Positions 1 to 8,259 of a stretch of 64,000 nt of DNA are shown here, piece by piece. How positions within the stretch are numbered: the first letter of the stretch is position 1; every line of letters begins with the position of its first letter. A program made the translations under genes and the position numbers. The stretch covers positions 1 to 64,000 of the forward strand of contig JBNLBF010000010.1 in NCBI GenBank assembly GCA_050302475.1. The letters are read 5' to 3'. Origin of the DNA: NORP23 sp050302475. Its GTDB lineage: Bacteria > Pseudomonadota > Alphaproteobacteria > Rhodobacterales > Rhodobacteraceae. The notes under the pieces were generated by a model. That model had not been told where the DNA came from, did not search any database, and saw only the letters and a program-made list of their open reading frames with translations.

Positions 1-852
1 TTCCACGATGATCATGCCATTCTCGGCCATCACAGCGGTTTTCTCGGCAGCTTCCGCAGCGCTCATCTCCCAACCACGCGCCTCTGCCGACGCAGCCGCT
101 TCCAGCACAGCAGCCTGAACATCGGCATCCAGCGCATCAAACATCTGCTTGTTCACAACAACGATGTTTTTCGGCACCCACGCATTGATCGGTGTGTAGT
201 GCGACACGAAATCCCACGCCTTGGAACTGGCACCGGTTGAGGGCGAGGTAATCATCGCCTCGACCAATCCGGTCGCAAAAGCCTGCGGAATATCGGCAGC
301 CTCGACCTGTGTCGGGGCAGCCCCAGCTTTGGCTGCGAACGACTCCAGCGCCGCGTTATAGGCACGAAATTTCAACCCTGACAGGTCATCAACCGTCGCA
401 ATCTCACCATTAGTATAGAGCCCCTGCGCAGGCCACGGCACGGAAAACAATGGCATCAGGTTCTGTTCTGCCAACAGCTCGGTAATCACCGGTTTCTGCG
501 CTGCCCACAGGCGTGCGGCGTCATCATAGGACGTTGCCAAAAACGGCTGGGAATCGAGCCCAAACGCCGCGTCTTCATTCGACAAGGTCGACAAGAAGAA
601 CTCCCCAATCGGCACCTGACGCGAGCGCACCGCGTTTTTAATTTCCCCGTGCGGGAACAATGATCCGGCGGAATGCACGGTTATTTCCAGCGCGCCATCG
701 GTCGCCGCCGCAACCTCCGCCGCGAATTCAGAAATGTTGGCTGTGTGGAACACCGCATCGCCATATGGCGTCGGCATATCCCAGCTTTCAGCACTCGCCC
801 CTGTTGCCAGAAGCGCGGCCGCGAATGTTGTTACAATCTTGTTCATTTTCAT
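1..852 (-). CDS. TRAP transporter substrate-binding protein, DctP family (partial)
   Basis: Periplasmic solute-capture subunit of a tripartite ATP-independent transporter, which would deliver an organic acid-like ligand to a membrane symporter. The reading frame is open for 284 codons to the window edge, so the C-terminus and any permease genes are missing. An N-terminal signal peptide (about residues 1-21, ending ATGASA) follows the start. DctP-like features include a segment reading DDLSGLKFRAY, typical of the family's ligand-binding core. The ATG at 852 lies behind AGGT on the minus strand; a second ATG at 846 is possible. The ligand cannot be told from sequence. Upstream inverted repeats suggest a GntR-type regulator. 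Confidence 0.85.
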   Translation of the reverse strand, partial: MKMNKIVTTFAAALLATGASAESWDMPTPYGDAVFHTANISEFAAEVAAATDGALEITVHSAGSLFPHGEIKNAVRSRQVPIGEFFLSTLSNEDAAFGLDSQPFLATSYDDAARLWAAQKPVITELLAEQNLMPLFSVPWPAQGLYTNGEIATVDDLSGLKFRAYNAALESFAAKAGAAPTQVEAADIPQAFATGLVEAMITSPSTGASSKAWDFVSHYTPINAWVPKNIVVVNKQMFDALDADVQAAVLEAAASAEARGWEMSAAEAAEKTAVMAENGMIIVE

Positions 853-915
853 ACCTCCAAGGTCCCAGACGGGCATGGATTCCCCTGCCCTTGGCGGTAA
901 CGTTCGTATTTTATC

Positions 916-939
916 GACAATTTGTCAACGTTTAGTTGA
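916..939. promoter_or_regulatory. Overlapping inverted repeats upstream of the TRAP gene (possible operator)
   Basis: GACAA-T-TTGTC (916-926) overlaps TCAAC-GTTTA-GTTGA (925-939). On the minus strand the same place reads TTGACA (923-928), a consensus -35 hexamer pointing at the TRAP gene. TRAP genes are often controlled by GntR-family repressors whose sites contain GT-N-AC cores; no regulator gene is visible here. The -10 is not clear, so this is only a candidate control site. Confidence 0.35.
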
Positions 940-948
940 TATTCTGTC

Positions 949-1479
949 TCAGACCTCCGGCGGCCATGTCCGTTCATTCTCGGCGGCAATCCAGTCCTGA
1001 ACCCATTTTGGCAGCGGTTTATCGACAATATAGTCCGGCATATGTTCCTGCAGACGGTCGGTCGAAACGATCCCGTTTTTATCCGAAATCACCGTGCGGC
1101 ACAGCAGCGAGGACACCGCCTCCCCATTGCGCCACATGCTTTGCAACACATAGAAAAACCGCTCGTCCCGCCCGATATAGGCCGATCGCATTTCAATCTT
1201 GTGAAACATCCGCACGCGCCGCCGCCATCGGACCGAGGCCCCCGCCAGCGCCAGCATCCAGCCCTGTTCCTTCAGAACATCCAGCAACCCGGTGCGCTGC
1301 GCATAGGGAATCCGCCCCAGATCATACAGCGTCAGCGTGCGCCCGTTATTCAGCTCCATCTGGAAATCCAGATCCCATGGCCAGCAGATATGCTGGGATA
1401 CGTGAACATCATCCGGCCCCAGCGGTGCATCCTTACGATGCCGCCACATCTGATATGCCAATCGAACGAATGGATACAT
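949..1479 (-). CDS. Hotdog-fold acyl-CoA thioesterase family protein (THEM6-like)
   Basis: A 176-residue cytoplasmic protein with the 4HBT_2-type hotdog pattern: a conserved stretch with CWPWD, MELNNGR and TLYDLGR (about residues 32-57), then GASVRWRRRVRMF and later QSMWRNGE. Proteins of this kind are annotated as acyl-CoA thioesterases that split CoA thioesters, but no substrate is known. Start ATG at 1479 follows GGGAC. It lies 97 bases beyond the TRAP gene start on the same strand and is probably a separate unit. Family assignment is firm; the reaction is inferred. Confidence 0.75.
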   Translation of the reverse strand: MYPFVRLAYQMWRHRKDAPLGPDDVHVSQHICWPWDLDFQMELNNGRTLTLYDLGRIPYAQRTGLLDVLKEQGWMLALAGASVRWRRRVRMFHKIEMRSAYIGRDERFFYVLQSMWRNGEAVSSLLCRTVISDKNGIVSTDRLQEHMPDYIVDKPLPKWVQDWIAAENERTWPPEV

Positions 1480-1556
1480 AGTCAGTCCCCCATGCGATAA
1501 GCCTGCCCCTGACGTAAAAGACAGGCAAGACCTTCCGTTACGTTCGCACTCGCCAC

Positions 1557-1585
1557 TTGAGTCCGCGCACCAAGCTGACTAACTA
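1557..1585 (+). promoter_or_regulatory. Possible sigma70 promoter for the YggT operon
   Basis: TTGAGT (1557-1562) and TAACTA (1580-1585) are separated by 17 bases and lie 28 bases before the YggT start codon. Hexamer matches are moderate, so this is tentative. Confidence 0.3.
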
Positions 1586-1613
1586 ACATGCAACGCGAAG
1601 CAAAGAGGGTATC

Positions 1614-1871
1614 ATGGCCATTCTCAGCCTGATTTTTGAACTGATCTGGTGGGTTATTCTGCTGAATATCATCATCACCTGGCTAATCAGTTTCGAAGTT
1701 CTGAACACACAACAACCGATGGTGCAGCAGATACACAGTTTCCTGCGTCGTCTGACGGAGCCAGTCTATCGACAGGTCCGTAAGGTGATTCCGGTAGTGA
1801 ACGGCCTCGATTTCTCGCCGGTCGTGGTGTTGGTTCTGTTGATGATCGTACGCCGCGCCATCGGCGCCTGA
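1614..1871 (+). CDS. YggT family membrane protein
   Basis: Small 85-residue integral membrane protein with two hydrophobic segments (about residues 4-25 and 60-82) around a polar stretch containing RRLTEPVYRQVRKVIP, the YggT/YlmG-family signature. Homologues are linked to cell division, osmotic or cofactor-related roles, but no activity is settled. The stop codon overlaps the next start (TGATG at 1869-1873), so it is translationally coupled to the DUF167 protein, a pairing common in proteobacteria (yggT-yggU). The start follows an AGAGGGT ribosome site. Confidence 0.85.
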   Translation: MAILSLIFELIWWVILLNIIITWLISFEVLNTQQPMVQQIHSFLRRLTEPVYRQVRKVIPVVNGLDFSPVVVLVLLMIVRRAIGA

Positions 1872-2167
1872 TGCCCCTGCAGGAAACGTCAGATAGGGTC
1901 ATTCTGACCGTGCGGCTGACCCCAAATGGCAGGCGCGACAGAATCGAAAGCGTCGAAACAGACGCCGCTGGCCGAAAGTTTCTGAAGATCCGGGTGTCTG
2001 CCCCTCCGGTTGACGGTGCTGCAAATACGGCGCTGATCCGGCTGTTGGCCAAATCCCTGAAATTGCCGAAATCCGCCATCCGCATTCAGTCCGGAGAAAG
2101 TTCCAGACTGAAACGCCTCGCCATTACTGGCGAGGCGTCTGACATTCGTCAAAAGCTTGGGCTTTAG
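1871..2167 (+). CDS. DUF167 (YggU) family protein
   Basis: A 98-residue basic protein with the family core: LTVRLTPNGRRDRI at the N-terminus and RVSAPPVDGAANTALIRLLAKSL in the middle. The family has a small alpha/beta fold and no proven activity. It is coupled to yggT by a one-base overlap. Its stop codon interlocks with the stop of the convergent msrA gene: TTAG at 2164-2167 gives TAG on this strand and TAA on the other. Confidence 0.85.
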   Translation: MPLQETSDRVILTVRLTPNGRRDRIESVETDAAGRKFLKIRVSAPPVDGAANTALIRLLAKSLKLPKSAIRIQSGESSRLKRLAITGEASDIRQKLGL

Positions 2168-2748
2168 CTGGCGAAGATCGCCTCATCCCCCCAGATCTGC
2201 CGCACCCGTGCGTCGCGACCGCAACGCGAGCGGTAGAATTTGTAGCTGAGCGAATTGGTGTTGTGATAATTCTGGTGGTAATCCTCAGCCGGATAGAAGG
2301 TCGAGGCGTTCAGGACCTCCGTCGCGATTGTCCCGCCAAGGTTCAACGCCGCCTTGGAGGCCTGCGCCGCCGCCAGCTGTCCTCCATCCAGCGCAAATAT
2401 CGCCGTCCGGTAGGAGGAACCTTTGTCACAAAATTGCCCTGCCGGGTCGAGCGGATCAATCGTCCGCCAGAAAACATACAGAAGTTGCTCGTAGGTAACG
2501 ACGCTGGGGTCAAAGGTGATCTGCACCGCCTCGTAATGGCCGGTGGTGCCGGTGGTCACTTGTTTGTAGGTCGGGTTATCAACCGTCCCGCCGGTATAGC
2601 CGGAGATCGTTTCAACAACTCCCTCCACCTTGTCGAAATCGGCTTCGACGCACCAAAAGCAGCCACCGGCGAAAATCGCGGTTTGCAGGGTTTGAGCCTG
2701 CGCGGCAGCCGCCGACAGGGTAAAAATAATCAGGGCAAGAATACGCAT
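2164..2748 (-). CDS. msrA: Peptide-methionine (S)-S-oxide reductase, exported form
   Basis: Reduces S-sulfoxides of methionine in oxidised proteins. The 194-residue product starts with a signal-like segment (residues 1-18, ending AAAAQAQ), so this MsrA probably acts in the periplasm. The active-site motif GGCFWC lies at residues 28-33 with catalytic Cys30; a C-terminal Cys in YRSRCGRDARV may be the resolving thiol. The open frame extends upstream to 2802, but the ATG at 2748 is preferred because AAGGA precedes it and only this start gives a clean signal peptide. Confidence 0.88.
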   Translation of the reverse strand: MRILALIIFTLSAAAAQAQTLQTAIFAGGCFWCVEADFDKVEGVVETISGYTGGTVDNPTYKQVTTGTTGHYEAVQITFDPSVVTYEQLLYVFWRTIDPLDPAGQFCDKGSSYRTAIFALDGGQLAAAQASKAALNLGGTIATEVLNASTFYPAEDYHQNYHNTNSLSYKFYRSRCGRDARVRQIWGDEAIFAS

Positions 2749-2823
2749 GAGAGGGTCCTTTCCGTTTGCCCCGTCTTGCGGCCAAACGCCCTTCACACAC
2801 AAGCCAACTCTCCGTGAGAGATG

Positions 2824-3285
2824 TTACAGGTCTGCGACCAGCTCCACCTCGCCATCCAGCATCCGTCCGGTCTGGCGCAGTCCACAGCTTTCGTAAAACG
2901 GAATCGGAGTAAGGTCCCCGGGCACGGCAGACGTATAGAGTTTCGTATACCCCCAGTCCCGACACAGGTTCTTGGCAATCTCCACCGCCTGACGGCCATA
3001 CCCTTTGCCCTGATGCTCCGCACCAATCAGCAAGCGCCACATGTAGCCACCATCGGTGGGATCACCGTCTTCATAGCTTGGGCTGGCGATTGACGGATCA
3101 AGCATAGCCAGCAGTCCGACCGCTGTGTCGCCATCAAACAACCCCCGCACCCAACCGGCAGGTTCGTAATGATATTGCGCAATCGTCACCGCATTGGGGG
3201 CCACATATTTATCCTGCGCATCACTGACCTTTAGCTTCAGCAAGGCACTAAGATTATAGAAATCTACGTCTCGCGCTTCGATCAT
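2824..3285 (-). CDS. GNAT family N-acetyltransferase
   Basis: A 153-residue acetyl-CoA-dependent acetyltransferase. The acetyl-CoA loop HQGKGYGRQAVEIA is at about residues 91-104, preceded by the beta strand YMWRLLIG and followed by PFYESCGLRQTG, as in small polyamine/antibiotic-type GNATs. The acceptor is unknown. A strong GGAGG precedes the ATG at 3285. It stands alone between msrA and the DUF3592 cluster on the same strand. Confidence 0.8.
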   Translation of the reverse strand: MIEARDVDFYNLSALLKLKVSDAQDKYVAPNAVTIAQYHYEPAGWVRGLFDGDTAVGLLAMLDPSIASPSYEDGDPTDGGYMWRLLIGAEHQGKGYGRQAVEIAKNLCRDWGYTKLYTSAVPGDLTPIPFYESCGLRQTGRMLDGEVELVADL

Positions 3286-3358
3286 TTTGCCTCCGGGTCA
3301 TCCAGTGGATTATGGACGAGCAGTATCAACCTGGATTTCGGGCGTGAGCGCCTGACCA

Positions 3359-3937
3359 TCACCTGTTCCTACGGACGGTTGGCTCGTAGTTGGTTTCGCG
3401 GGCATGGTCTTCGGCGATTTCTCGCGAAGGCAGGCGGACATAACGGTCAGTCTGCTCCGGCTCTGTTTTCATGGAGGTCGGCTTTATCTGCTTGCGCGGT
3501 GTCGGAACTGCCCCTGTGTTCCGGCGCTGCATCCGCCGGGAGGATATCATGCCGATAAACACCATAACCGCCCCGACTCCACCGAAAATCAGGGGAAACC
3601 CCCAAAGCTCCATGAAATAATTCAGACGGATACGCGAAGGGTCCGCCGGGTCGTACAAGACCGGAACCCGCTCGCCGACATCAAAGTCATAGGAAGACGA
3701 GGATAACCAGGATTCACTTTCGTACATGCGCCCACCGACACGATATTCGACGGTGGGTTTATAGGTTACGGAATCATCGCCGTAATTCACAGCAACATGC
3801 GTGACGCGCCCGGTGGTTTCTTGGGCATCCGTCATAAAACTGACGGTCAGAAATAATAGAACAGCCCCAACCAGAAAAAAGACCAGCCCGAGAATTCGAA
3901 ATATCCACAGACCGAGTTTGTTTTTAAACTTTGCCAT
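3359..3937 (-). CDS. DUF3592 membrane protein, copy 3
   Basis: 192-residue protein with two membrane segments (about residues 9-31 and 112-133) flanking a beta-rich extracytoplasmic domain containing VEYRVGGRMYESESW and VPVLYDPADPSRIRL, the DUF3592 pattern. Its polar C-terminal tail (SRE-AEDHARETNY-P-VRR) nearly repeats the tail of the adjacent copy. The start overlaps the stop of the upstream gene (TGATG at 3935-3939), so the three DUF3592 genes are read together. Function unknown. Confidence 0.75.
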   Translation of the reverse strand: MAKFKNKLGLWIFRILGLVFFLVGAVLLFLTVSFMTDAQETTGRVTHVAVNYGDDSVTYKPTVEYRVGGRMYESESWLSSSSYDFDVGERVPVLYDPADPSRIRLNYFMELWGFPLIFGGVGAVMVFIGMISSRRMQRRNTGAVPTPRKQIKPTSMKTEPEQTDRYVRLPSREIAEDHARETNYEPTVRRNR

Positions 3938-4491
3938 CAGCGCCGCCGCCGGACCGCCGGGGTGTAGTTGGTTTCCCTAGCATGATCTTCTGCACTCTCA
4001 CGCGAGGCCAGCTTGGTATATTCATTGGCGGACCGAATCTCATGCGCTTCGTCTGCCAGCTTTTTCTGTCCCTTGCGCCAGGCCTCATCAGCGTCGGCCC
4101 CGGCGGATGTCACCCGTCGGCGCGGGCGGCGGACAATTGCACGCAGCAGCAGACCAAGGGCAATCGCGCCACCTGGGAACATCCATATATGAACCGGATC
4201 ATCAAGCCGCATCTGTTCCGGGTCCGTGGGTACAAACAGCACATCCAGCGTGTCGCCTTCTTCGACGGGCTCCGGCAGGAATACCAGCGGCAGGAAACCG
4301 ACAATGGAGCGTTTCTTGTCCCCGGCAATTTCAACGTCAACTTCCTGACCAATGCCGATACGACTCTCGCCAACCCAGACAACATTCGCCTTGGCCGGAC
4401 GCGCATCATCAAGAAACTTCCAGGTCCCCCATGCGGCCCACACGCCCCACAGGAGTAACCCTAAACCAGCCAGTCTGATCAAGAACCGCAT
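3937..4491 (-). CDS. DUF3592-like membrane protein, copy 2
   Basis: 184-residue protein with an N-terminal membrane segment (residues 3-21), a beta-rich domain with DVLFVPTDPEQMRLDD matching the LYDPADPSRI region of its neighbour, a second membrane segment (IWMFPGGAIALGLLL) and a highly charged tail ending in RRRR. The ATG at 4491, behind GGGAG, is chosen over an open extension to 4641 because the extension would overlap the upstream gene. Middle gene of three paralogues. Function unknown. Confidence 0.7.
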   Translation of the reverse strand: MRFLIRLAGLGLLLWGVWAAWGTWKFLDDARPAKANVVWVGESRIGIGQEVDVEIAGDKKRSIVGFLPLVFLPEPVEEGDTLDVLFVPTDPEQMRLDDPVHIWMFPGGAIALGLLLRAIVRRPRRRVTSAGADADEAWRKGQKKLADEAHEIRSANEYTKLASRESAEDHARETNYTPAVRRRR

Positions 4492-4507
4492 AATAATCTC
4501 CCAAATT

Positions 4508-5035
4508 CTATTGTCGGCGGATGGTCGGAGTTTCCACTCTCTGATCCGGTTCCGGCGCAGAATTATTTTTGCTCTTTGAGCGTAGACTACCGAAAGATTT
4601 GAAAAGGCGGAAGAGTTTTGCCAATCCCGGCCAAAGTCCAAGGATCAGGATAATTATTCCGAAAATGATCAACATGCTCCACTCCACCCATTTTTCGTAA
4701 AATGTGTAGTGGCGAATGTCGGTCGGGTTTTCCGGATCGTAGGCAAATGCGATCTCCTCCCCGATCGGCGGGATATCCTTTTCGTCAATATCGCGCAGCT
4801 CTGCCAGGTGAGTTTGTCCGTCCGGTGTCTGATAGTCTATCATCACGCGGTTGAGATAAACATCTCGCCCACCAATTTCGACTGTTTTGACGGTGACCCC
4901 TTGTACAATGCCGGTTCCAGTTTCTGATCCCGGCAGGAATTCCAGCATGTTTCCGGCGTCATTGATCCCAAACAGAATCGTGACCAGCCCGAGACCACAC
5001 CAAAACCAGCGTTTGAACAGCAACCCGAGCGGCAT
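4508..5035 (-). CDS. DUF3592 membrane protein, copy 1
   Basis: 175-residue protein with membrane segments at about residues 9-27 and 115-137 and a soluble domain containing YQTPDGQTHLAEL and EIAFAYDPENPTDIRHY, the clearest DUF3592 signature of the three. It lacks the conserved AEDHARETNY tail of the other two. First DUF3592 gene of the operon; its ATG at 5035 lies just after the DUF1810 stop (5038), so it may be transcribed with argG and the DUF1810 gene. Function unknown. Confidence 0.75.
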   Translation of the reverse strand: MPLGLLFKRWFWCGLGLVTILFGINDAGNMLEFLPGSETGTGIVQGVTVKTVEIGGRDVYLNRVMIDYQTPDGQTHLAELRDIDEKDIPPIGEEIAFAYDPENPTDIRHYTFYEKWVEWSMLIIFGIIILILGLWPGLAKLFRLFKSFGSLRSKSKNNSAPEPDQRVETPTIRRQ

Positions 5036-5037
5036 GT

Positions 5038-5460
5038 CTAATCCTCCGATCCGCTGATCGCGGCCATGGTCGTCGGGCAGGCTGATCCGTCATACATCTG
5101 ATCCAGCACCCGCTGAAAGTTAGGTGACGCGCCCGGAACCGCTGCAAATAAAGTCATCGAAGACCGCACCTTCATCGCATCGACCTGCCCCAGAACCTGC
5201 ACCGGATCATCACCCGTGGCCAGCAATAGCCCGGTCACCTCCTCCAGTCGTGTGCGCAGGATCGGGTCGGACAGATACGCTGCGGCCTCCGCCACCCCGG
5301 TCAACCCGAAATGACGCGCCATCTGCGAGCGCCCGAGGATGGCCAGTTGAGGAAACACATACCAAATCCAATGGCTGGTTTTGCGCCCGGCGCGAAGTTC
5401 GGCAATCACTTGCGGCCAGACTTTGTCCTGCGCCGCAATAAATTCCGAAAGCTCAGCCAA
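5038..5460 (-). CDS. DUF1810 family protein
   Basis: 140-residue alpha-helical protein with family signatures GRKTSHWIWYVFPQLAILGRSQMARHFG (given here only by its ends, residues 25-52) and MKVRSSMTLFAAV. The family has no proven function. The likely start is TTG at 5460, inside the 3' end of argG (8-base overlap), which suggests translational coupling; no good ribosome site is visible. GC and codon use match the neighbours. Confidence 0.75.
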   Translation of the reverse strand: MAELSEFIAAQDKVWPQVIAELRAGRKTSHWIWYVFPQLAILGRSQMARHFGLTGVAEAAAYLSDPILRTRLEEVTGLLLATGDDPVQVLGQVDAMKVRSSMTLFAAVPGASPNFQRVLDQMYDGSACPTTMAAISGSED

Positions 5461-6676
5461 CCCGCTTGTTCCGCGCCGCCAGCAGTTTCAGCCGCAGCGC
5501 GTTGATCTGGATAAAGCCGGCGGCGTCTTTCTGATCATAGGCACCCGCGTCATCTTCGAAGGTCACATGCGCCTCGGAATAGAGCGAGTGATCTGACCAA
5601 CGGCCAACCACGATGGCATTGCCCTTGTAAAGCTTCACGCGCACCGTGCCTGATACATGCGCTTGGCTGGCGTCAATGGCGGCCTGCAGCATCTCGCGTT
5701 CCGGCGAGAACCAGAAGCCGTTATAGATCAGCTCAGCATATTTCGGCATCAACTCATCTTTCAGATGCGCTGCACCCCGGTCGAGCGTGATCGATTCAAT
5801 GCCGCGATGTGCCGCCAGCAGAATCGTCCCGCCGGGAGTTTCATAGATGCCGCGGGATTTCATGCCAACGAACCGACCTTCGACCAAATCCAGCACACCG
5901 ACGCCATGTTTGGACCCGTAAGTATTCAATTCCGTCAGGATCGTCGCAGGCGACATAGCCTCGCCATTGATCGCGACCGCGTCACCTTTTTCGAAGGTGA
6001 CTTCAATATATTCTGCCTGATCCGGCGCATCTTCCAACGCAACCACGCGCTGGGCTACGTAATCCGGGGCTTCAACCGCCGGGTCCTCCAGGATTTTCCC
6101 TTCGGAAGAGGTATGCAGCAGGTTCGCATCGACCGAGAACGGCGCTTCGCCGCGTTTATCCTTGGCTATCGGGATCTGGTTCAGCTCGGCAAATTCCAGC
6201 AGCTTGGTCCGCGAGGTCAAATCCCACTCCCGCCACGGCGCGATCACCTTGATGTCGGGGTTAAGTGCATAGGCGCTGAGTTCAAACCGCACCTGATCAT
6301 TGCCCTTGCCGGTCGCGCCATGCGCAACCGCATCTGCCCCGGTCTCAGCCGCAATCTCCACCAGCCGCTTGGAAATCAGCGGGCGTGCGATCGAGGTGCC
6401 CAGCAGGTATAACCCCTCGTAAACCGCATTGGCGCGAAACATCGGGAAGACGAAATCGCGCACGAATTCTTCGCGGACATCTTCGATGAAAATATTTTCC
6501 GGTTTAATGCCCAGCAGCTCGGCCTTTTTGCGCGCCGGGTCCAATTCCTCCCCCTGACCGAGGTCAGCGGTAAAGGTAACCACCTCGCAACCATATTCGG
6601 TTTGCAACCATTTCAGGATGATGGACGTATCCAGACCACCCGAATACGCAAGAACAACTTTTTTCGGTGCCGACAT
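5453..6676 (-). CDS. argG: Argininosuccinate synthase
   Basis: Joins citrulline and aspartate with ATP in arginine biosynthesis. The 407-residue cytoplasmic protein has the normal family length. The N-terminal ATP-pyrophosphatase loop AYSGGLDTSI is at residues 10-19, and further synthase signatures include GATGKGNDQVRFE, KDKRGEAPFSVD and YGSKHGVGVLD. The ATG at 6676 has GGAGG in front. Divergent from the DUF2161 gene and overlapping the DUF1810 gene downstream. No argH is in the window. Confidence 0.97.
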   Translation of the reverse strand: MSAPKKVVLAYSGGLDTSIILKWLQTEYGCEVVTFTADLGQGEELDPARKKAELLGIKPENIFIEDVREEFVRDFVFPMFRANAVYEGLYLLGTSIARPLISKRLVEIAAETGADAVAHGATGKGNDQVRFELSAYALNPDIKVIAPWREWDLTSRTKLLEFAELNQIPIAKDKRGEAPFSVDANLLHTSSEGKILEDPAVEAPDYVAQRVVALEDAPDQAEYIEVTFEKGDAVAINGEAMSPATILTELNTYGSKHGVGVLDLVEGRFVGMKSRGIYETPGGTILLAAHRGIESITLDRGAAHLKDELMPKYAELIYNGFWFSPEREMLQAAIDASQAHVSGTVRVKLYKGNAIVVGRWSDHSLYSEAHVTFEDDAGAYDQKDAAGFIQINALRLKLLAARNKRVG

Positions 6677-6775
6677 TTTACCCTCCGGAATCTCCGCATG
6701 CGTTTATGCGGTTTCGCCCGCAAGGGCAAGCACCCCAGCCTTGCCAAATCAAGCAGGCAACGTCAGATTCGACGC

Positions 6776-7426
6776 ATGAGGGAAACCGAGCTCTACCAAC
6801 CGCTAAAGACCTTCCTTGAAGATCAGGGTTACGAGGTGAAGGCCGAGGTCACCCATTGTGACATCGTTGCCATGCGGGGTGACGAACCACCACTGATCGT
6901 GGAAATGAAAACCTCACTATCGCTGGAACTGTTGATGCAGGGGGTGGAGCGGTTGGCGCTGAGCGATACGGTCTACGTCGCCTTCCCCGCCGGGAAGGGC
7001 AAAAGCTGGCTGAAACGGGCGAAAGTGGCGACGAAACTGTGCCGCCGTCTTGGATTGGGGCTGATCTCAGTCCGGTTCGGTGATCCGGCCCGCGTGCTGG
7101 TCCATGCCGATCCTAGTCCTTATCAGCCCCGGAAATCGAAGCCGCGTCTGAATGCCCTGCTGAAAGAATTCGCCGCCCGCGATGGTGATCCAAACACGGG
7201 CGGGCAGACCCGGCAGACAATCGTCACCGCCTACCGGCAGGAAGCTCTGGCGGTCGCCGAAGCCCTTGCTGAGGGCCCGAACCGTCCTGCCGTGCTGGCA
7301 AAATCGCTGAATATTCCCCGCGCGGCATCCATATTGCAGAACAATTATTATGGCTGGTTCTATCGGGTCGAACGCGGCGTCTATGCCCTGACCGACCATG
7401 GGCAGGCCGCAATTTCGAACCGCTGA
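6776..7426 (+). CDS. DUF2161 protein with PD-(D/E)XK-like core
   Basis: 216-residue protein. An N-terminal domain carries CDIV...PPLIVEMK (about residues 26-46), the D-x(n)-E-x-K arrangement of PD-(D/E)XK phosphodiesterases; a C-terminal part (about 140-216) looks like a winged-helix module (RPAVLAKSLNIPRAASILQNNYYGWF). Such proteins are annotated as putative nucleases of unknown target. The ATG at 6776 is preferred to the open extension to 6602, which would run into argG. Divergent from argG. I find no partner that would make it a defence system. Confidence 0.65.
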   Translation: MRETELYQPLKTFLEDQGYEVKAEVTHCDIVAMRGDEPPLIVEMKTSLSLELLMQGVERLALSDTVYVAFPAGKGKSWLKRAKVATKLCRRLGLGLISVRFGDPARVLVHADPSPYQPRKSKPRLNALLKEFAARDGDPNTGGQTRQTIVTAYRQEALAVAEALAEGPNRPAVLAKSLNIPRAASILQNNYYGWFYRVERGVYALTDHGQAAISNR

Positions 7427-7465
7427 CACCTTGCCTTTTTCGCCGAAATCCCCACAACAGGACCT

Positions 7466-8233
7466 ATGACAGACCTACTGAAAATGACCCGCTATGGCGA
7501 AGGGTCCGGTACCCCCCTTCTGATCGCGCACGGCCTATTTGGCTCGGCCCGGAACTGGGGTGTCCTGTCCAAACGCTTTGCATCCGATCGCCCTGTTGTG
7601 GCCGTCGATATGCGCAATCATGGGGACAGCTTCTGGTCCGACACCCATTCCTATTCAGCGATGGCCGAGGATTTGGCCCGTGTCATCGGCGAAATCGGTG
7701 GGGAAGCTGACGTGCTGGGCCATTCGATGGGTGGCAAGGCAGCGATGGTGCTGGCACTGACACAACCGAACCTCGTCCGCAAACTGATCATCGCTGACAT
7801 CGCCCCCGTCACCTACCCTGCTGCGCCCAGCGAAGAAGTCGCGGCGATGAAAGCTGTTGACCTCAGCGTGGTTGACCGCCGATCCGACGCTGACCTGCAA
7901 TTGCAGCGCTACATCTCGGACCCGTCGGTCCGGGCGTTTTTGCTGCAAAGTATAACCATGGGTGATCAGCCGCACTGGAAACTGAACCTTGACGTGTTGG
8001 ATGACACCTATGGCGAAATCCGTGGCTTTCCTGAAATCGAGGGCAAGTTCGGTGGTGAAACGCTGTTCATCGCCGGCGCTTTGTCGGATTATGTCCAGCC
8101 AAAAGACGAGGCCCTAATCCGCCGCTTCTTTCCGAAGACCCAAATTGTTAGGCTACCGGATGCAGGCCATTGGGTTCACGCGGAGCAACCGCGGGCATTT
8201 GAACAGGCGGTAACGCAGTTTTTGTCTCACTAA
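7466..8233 (+). CDS. Alpha/beta hydrolase (YbfF-like esterase)
   Basis: 255-residue soluble hydrolase. The nucleophile elbow GHSMGG places Ser87; likely acid Asp in GALSDYV and base His in PDAGHWVHAEQP complete the triad. The oxyanion segment AHGLFGSARNWG (residues 21-32) is typical of the YbfF group, which hydrolyses short acyl esters in vitro. The start follows AGGA 39 bases after the DUF2161 gene, so the two are probably co-transcribed. The natural substrate is unknown. Confidence 0.82.
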   Translation: MTDLLKMTRYGEGSGTPLLIAHGLFGSARNWGVLSKRFASDRPVVAVDMRNHGDSFWSDTHSYSAMAEDLARVIGEIGGEADVLGHSMGGKAAMVLALTQPNLVRKLIIADIAPVTYPAAPSEEVAAMKAVDLSVVDRRSDADLQLQRYISDPSVRAFLLQSITMGDQPHWKLNLDVLDDTYGEIRGFPEIEGKFGGETLFIAGALSDYVQPKDEALIRRFFPKTQIVRLPDAGHWVHAEQPRAFEQAVTQFLSH

Positions 8234-8259
8234 CAGTGGTCCGGACGGGATCTGACCCC

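Noticed and set aside
6776..7426. DUF2161 as a restriction or defence nuclease
   Set aside because: No methyltransferase, helicase or mobile genes nearby, and base composition is like the neighbours.
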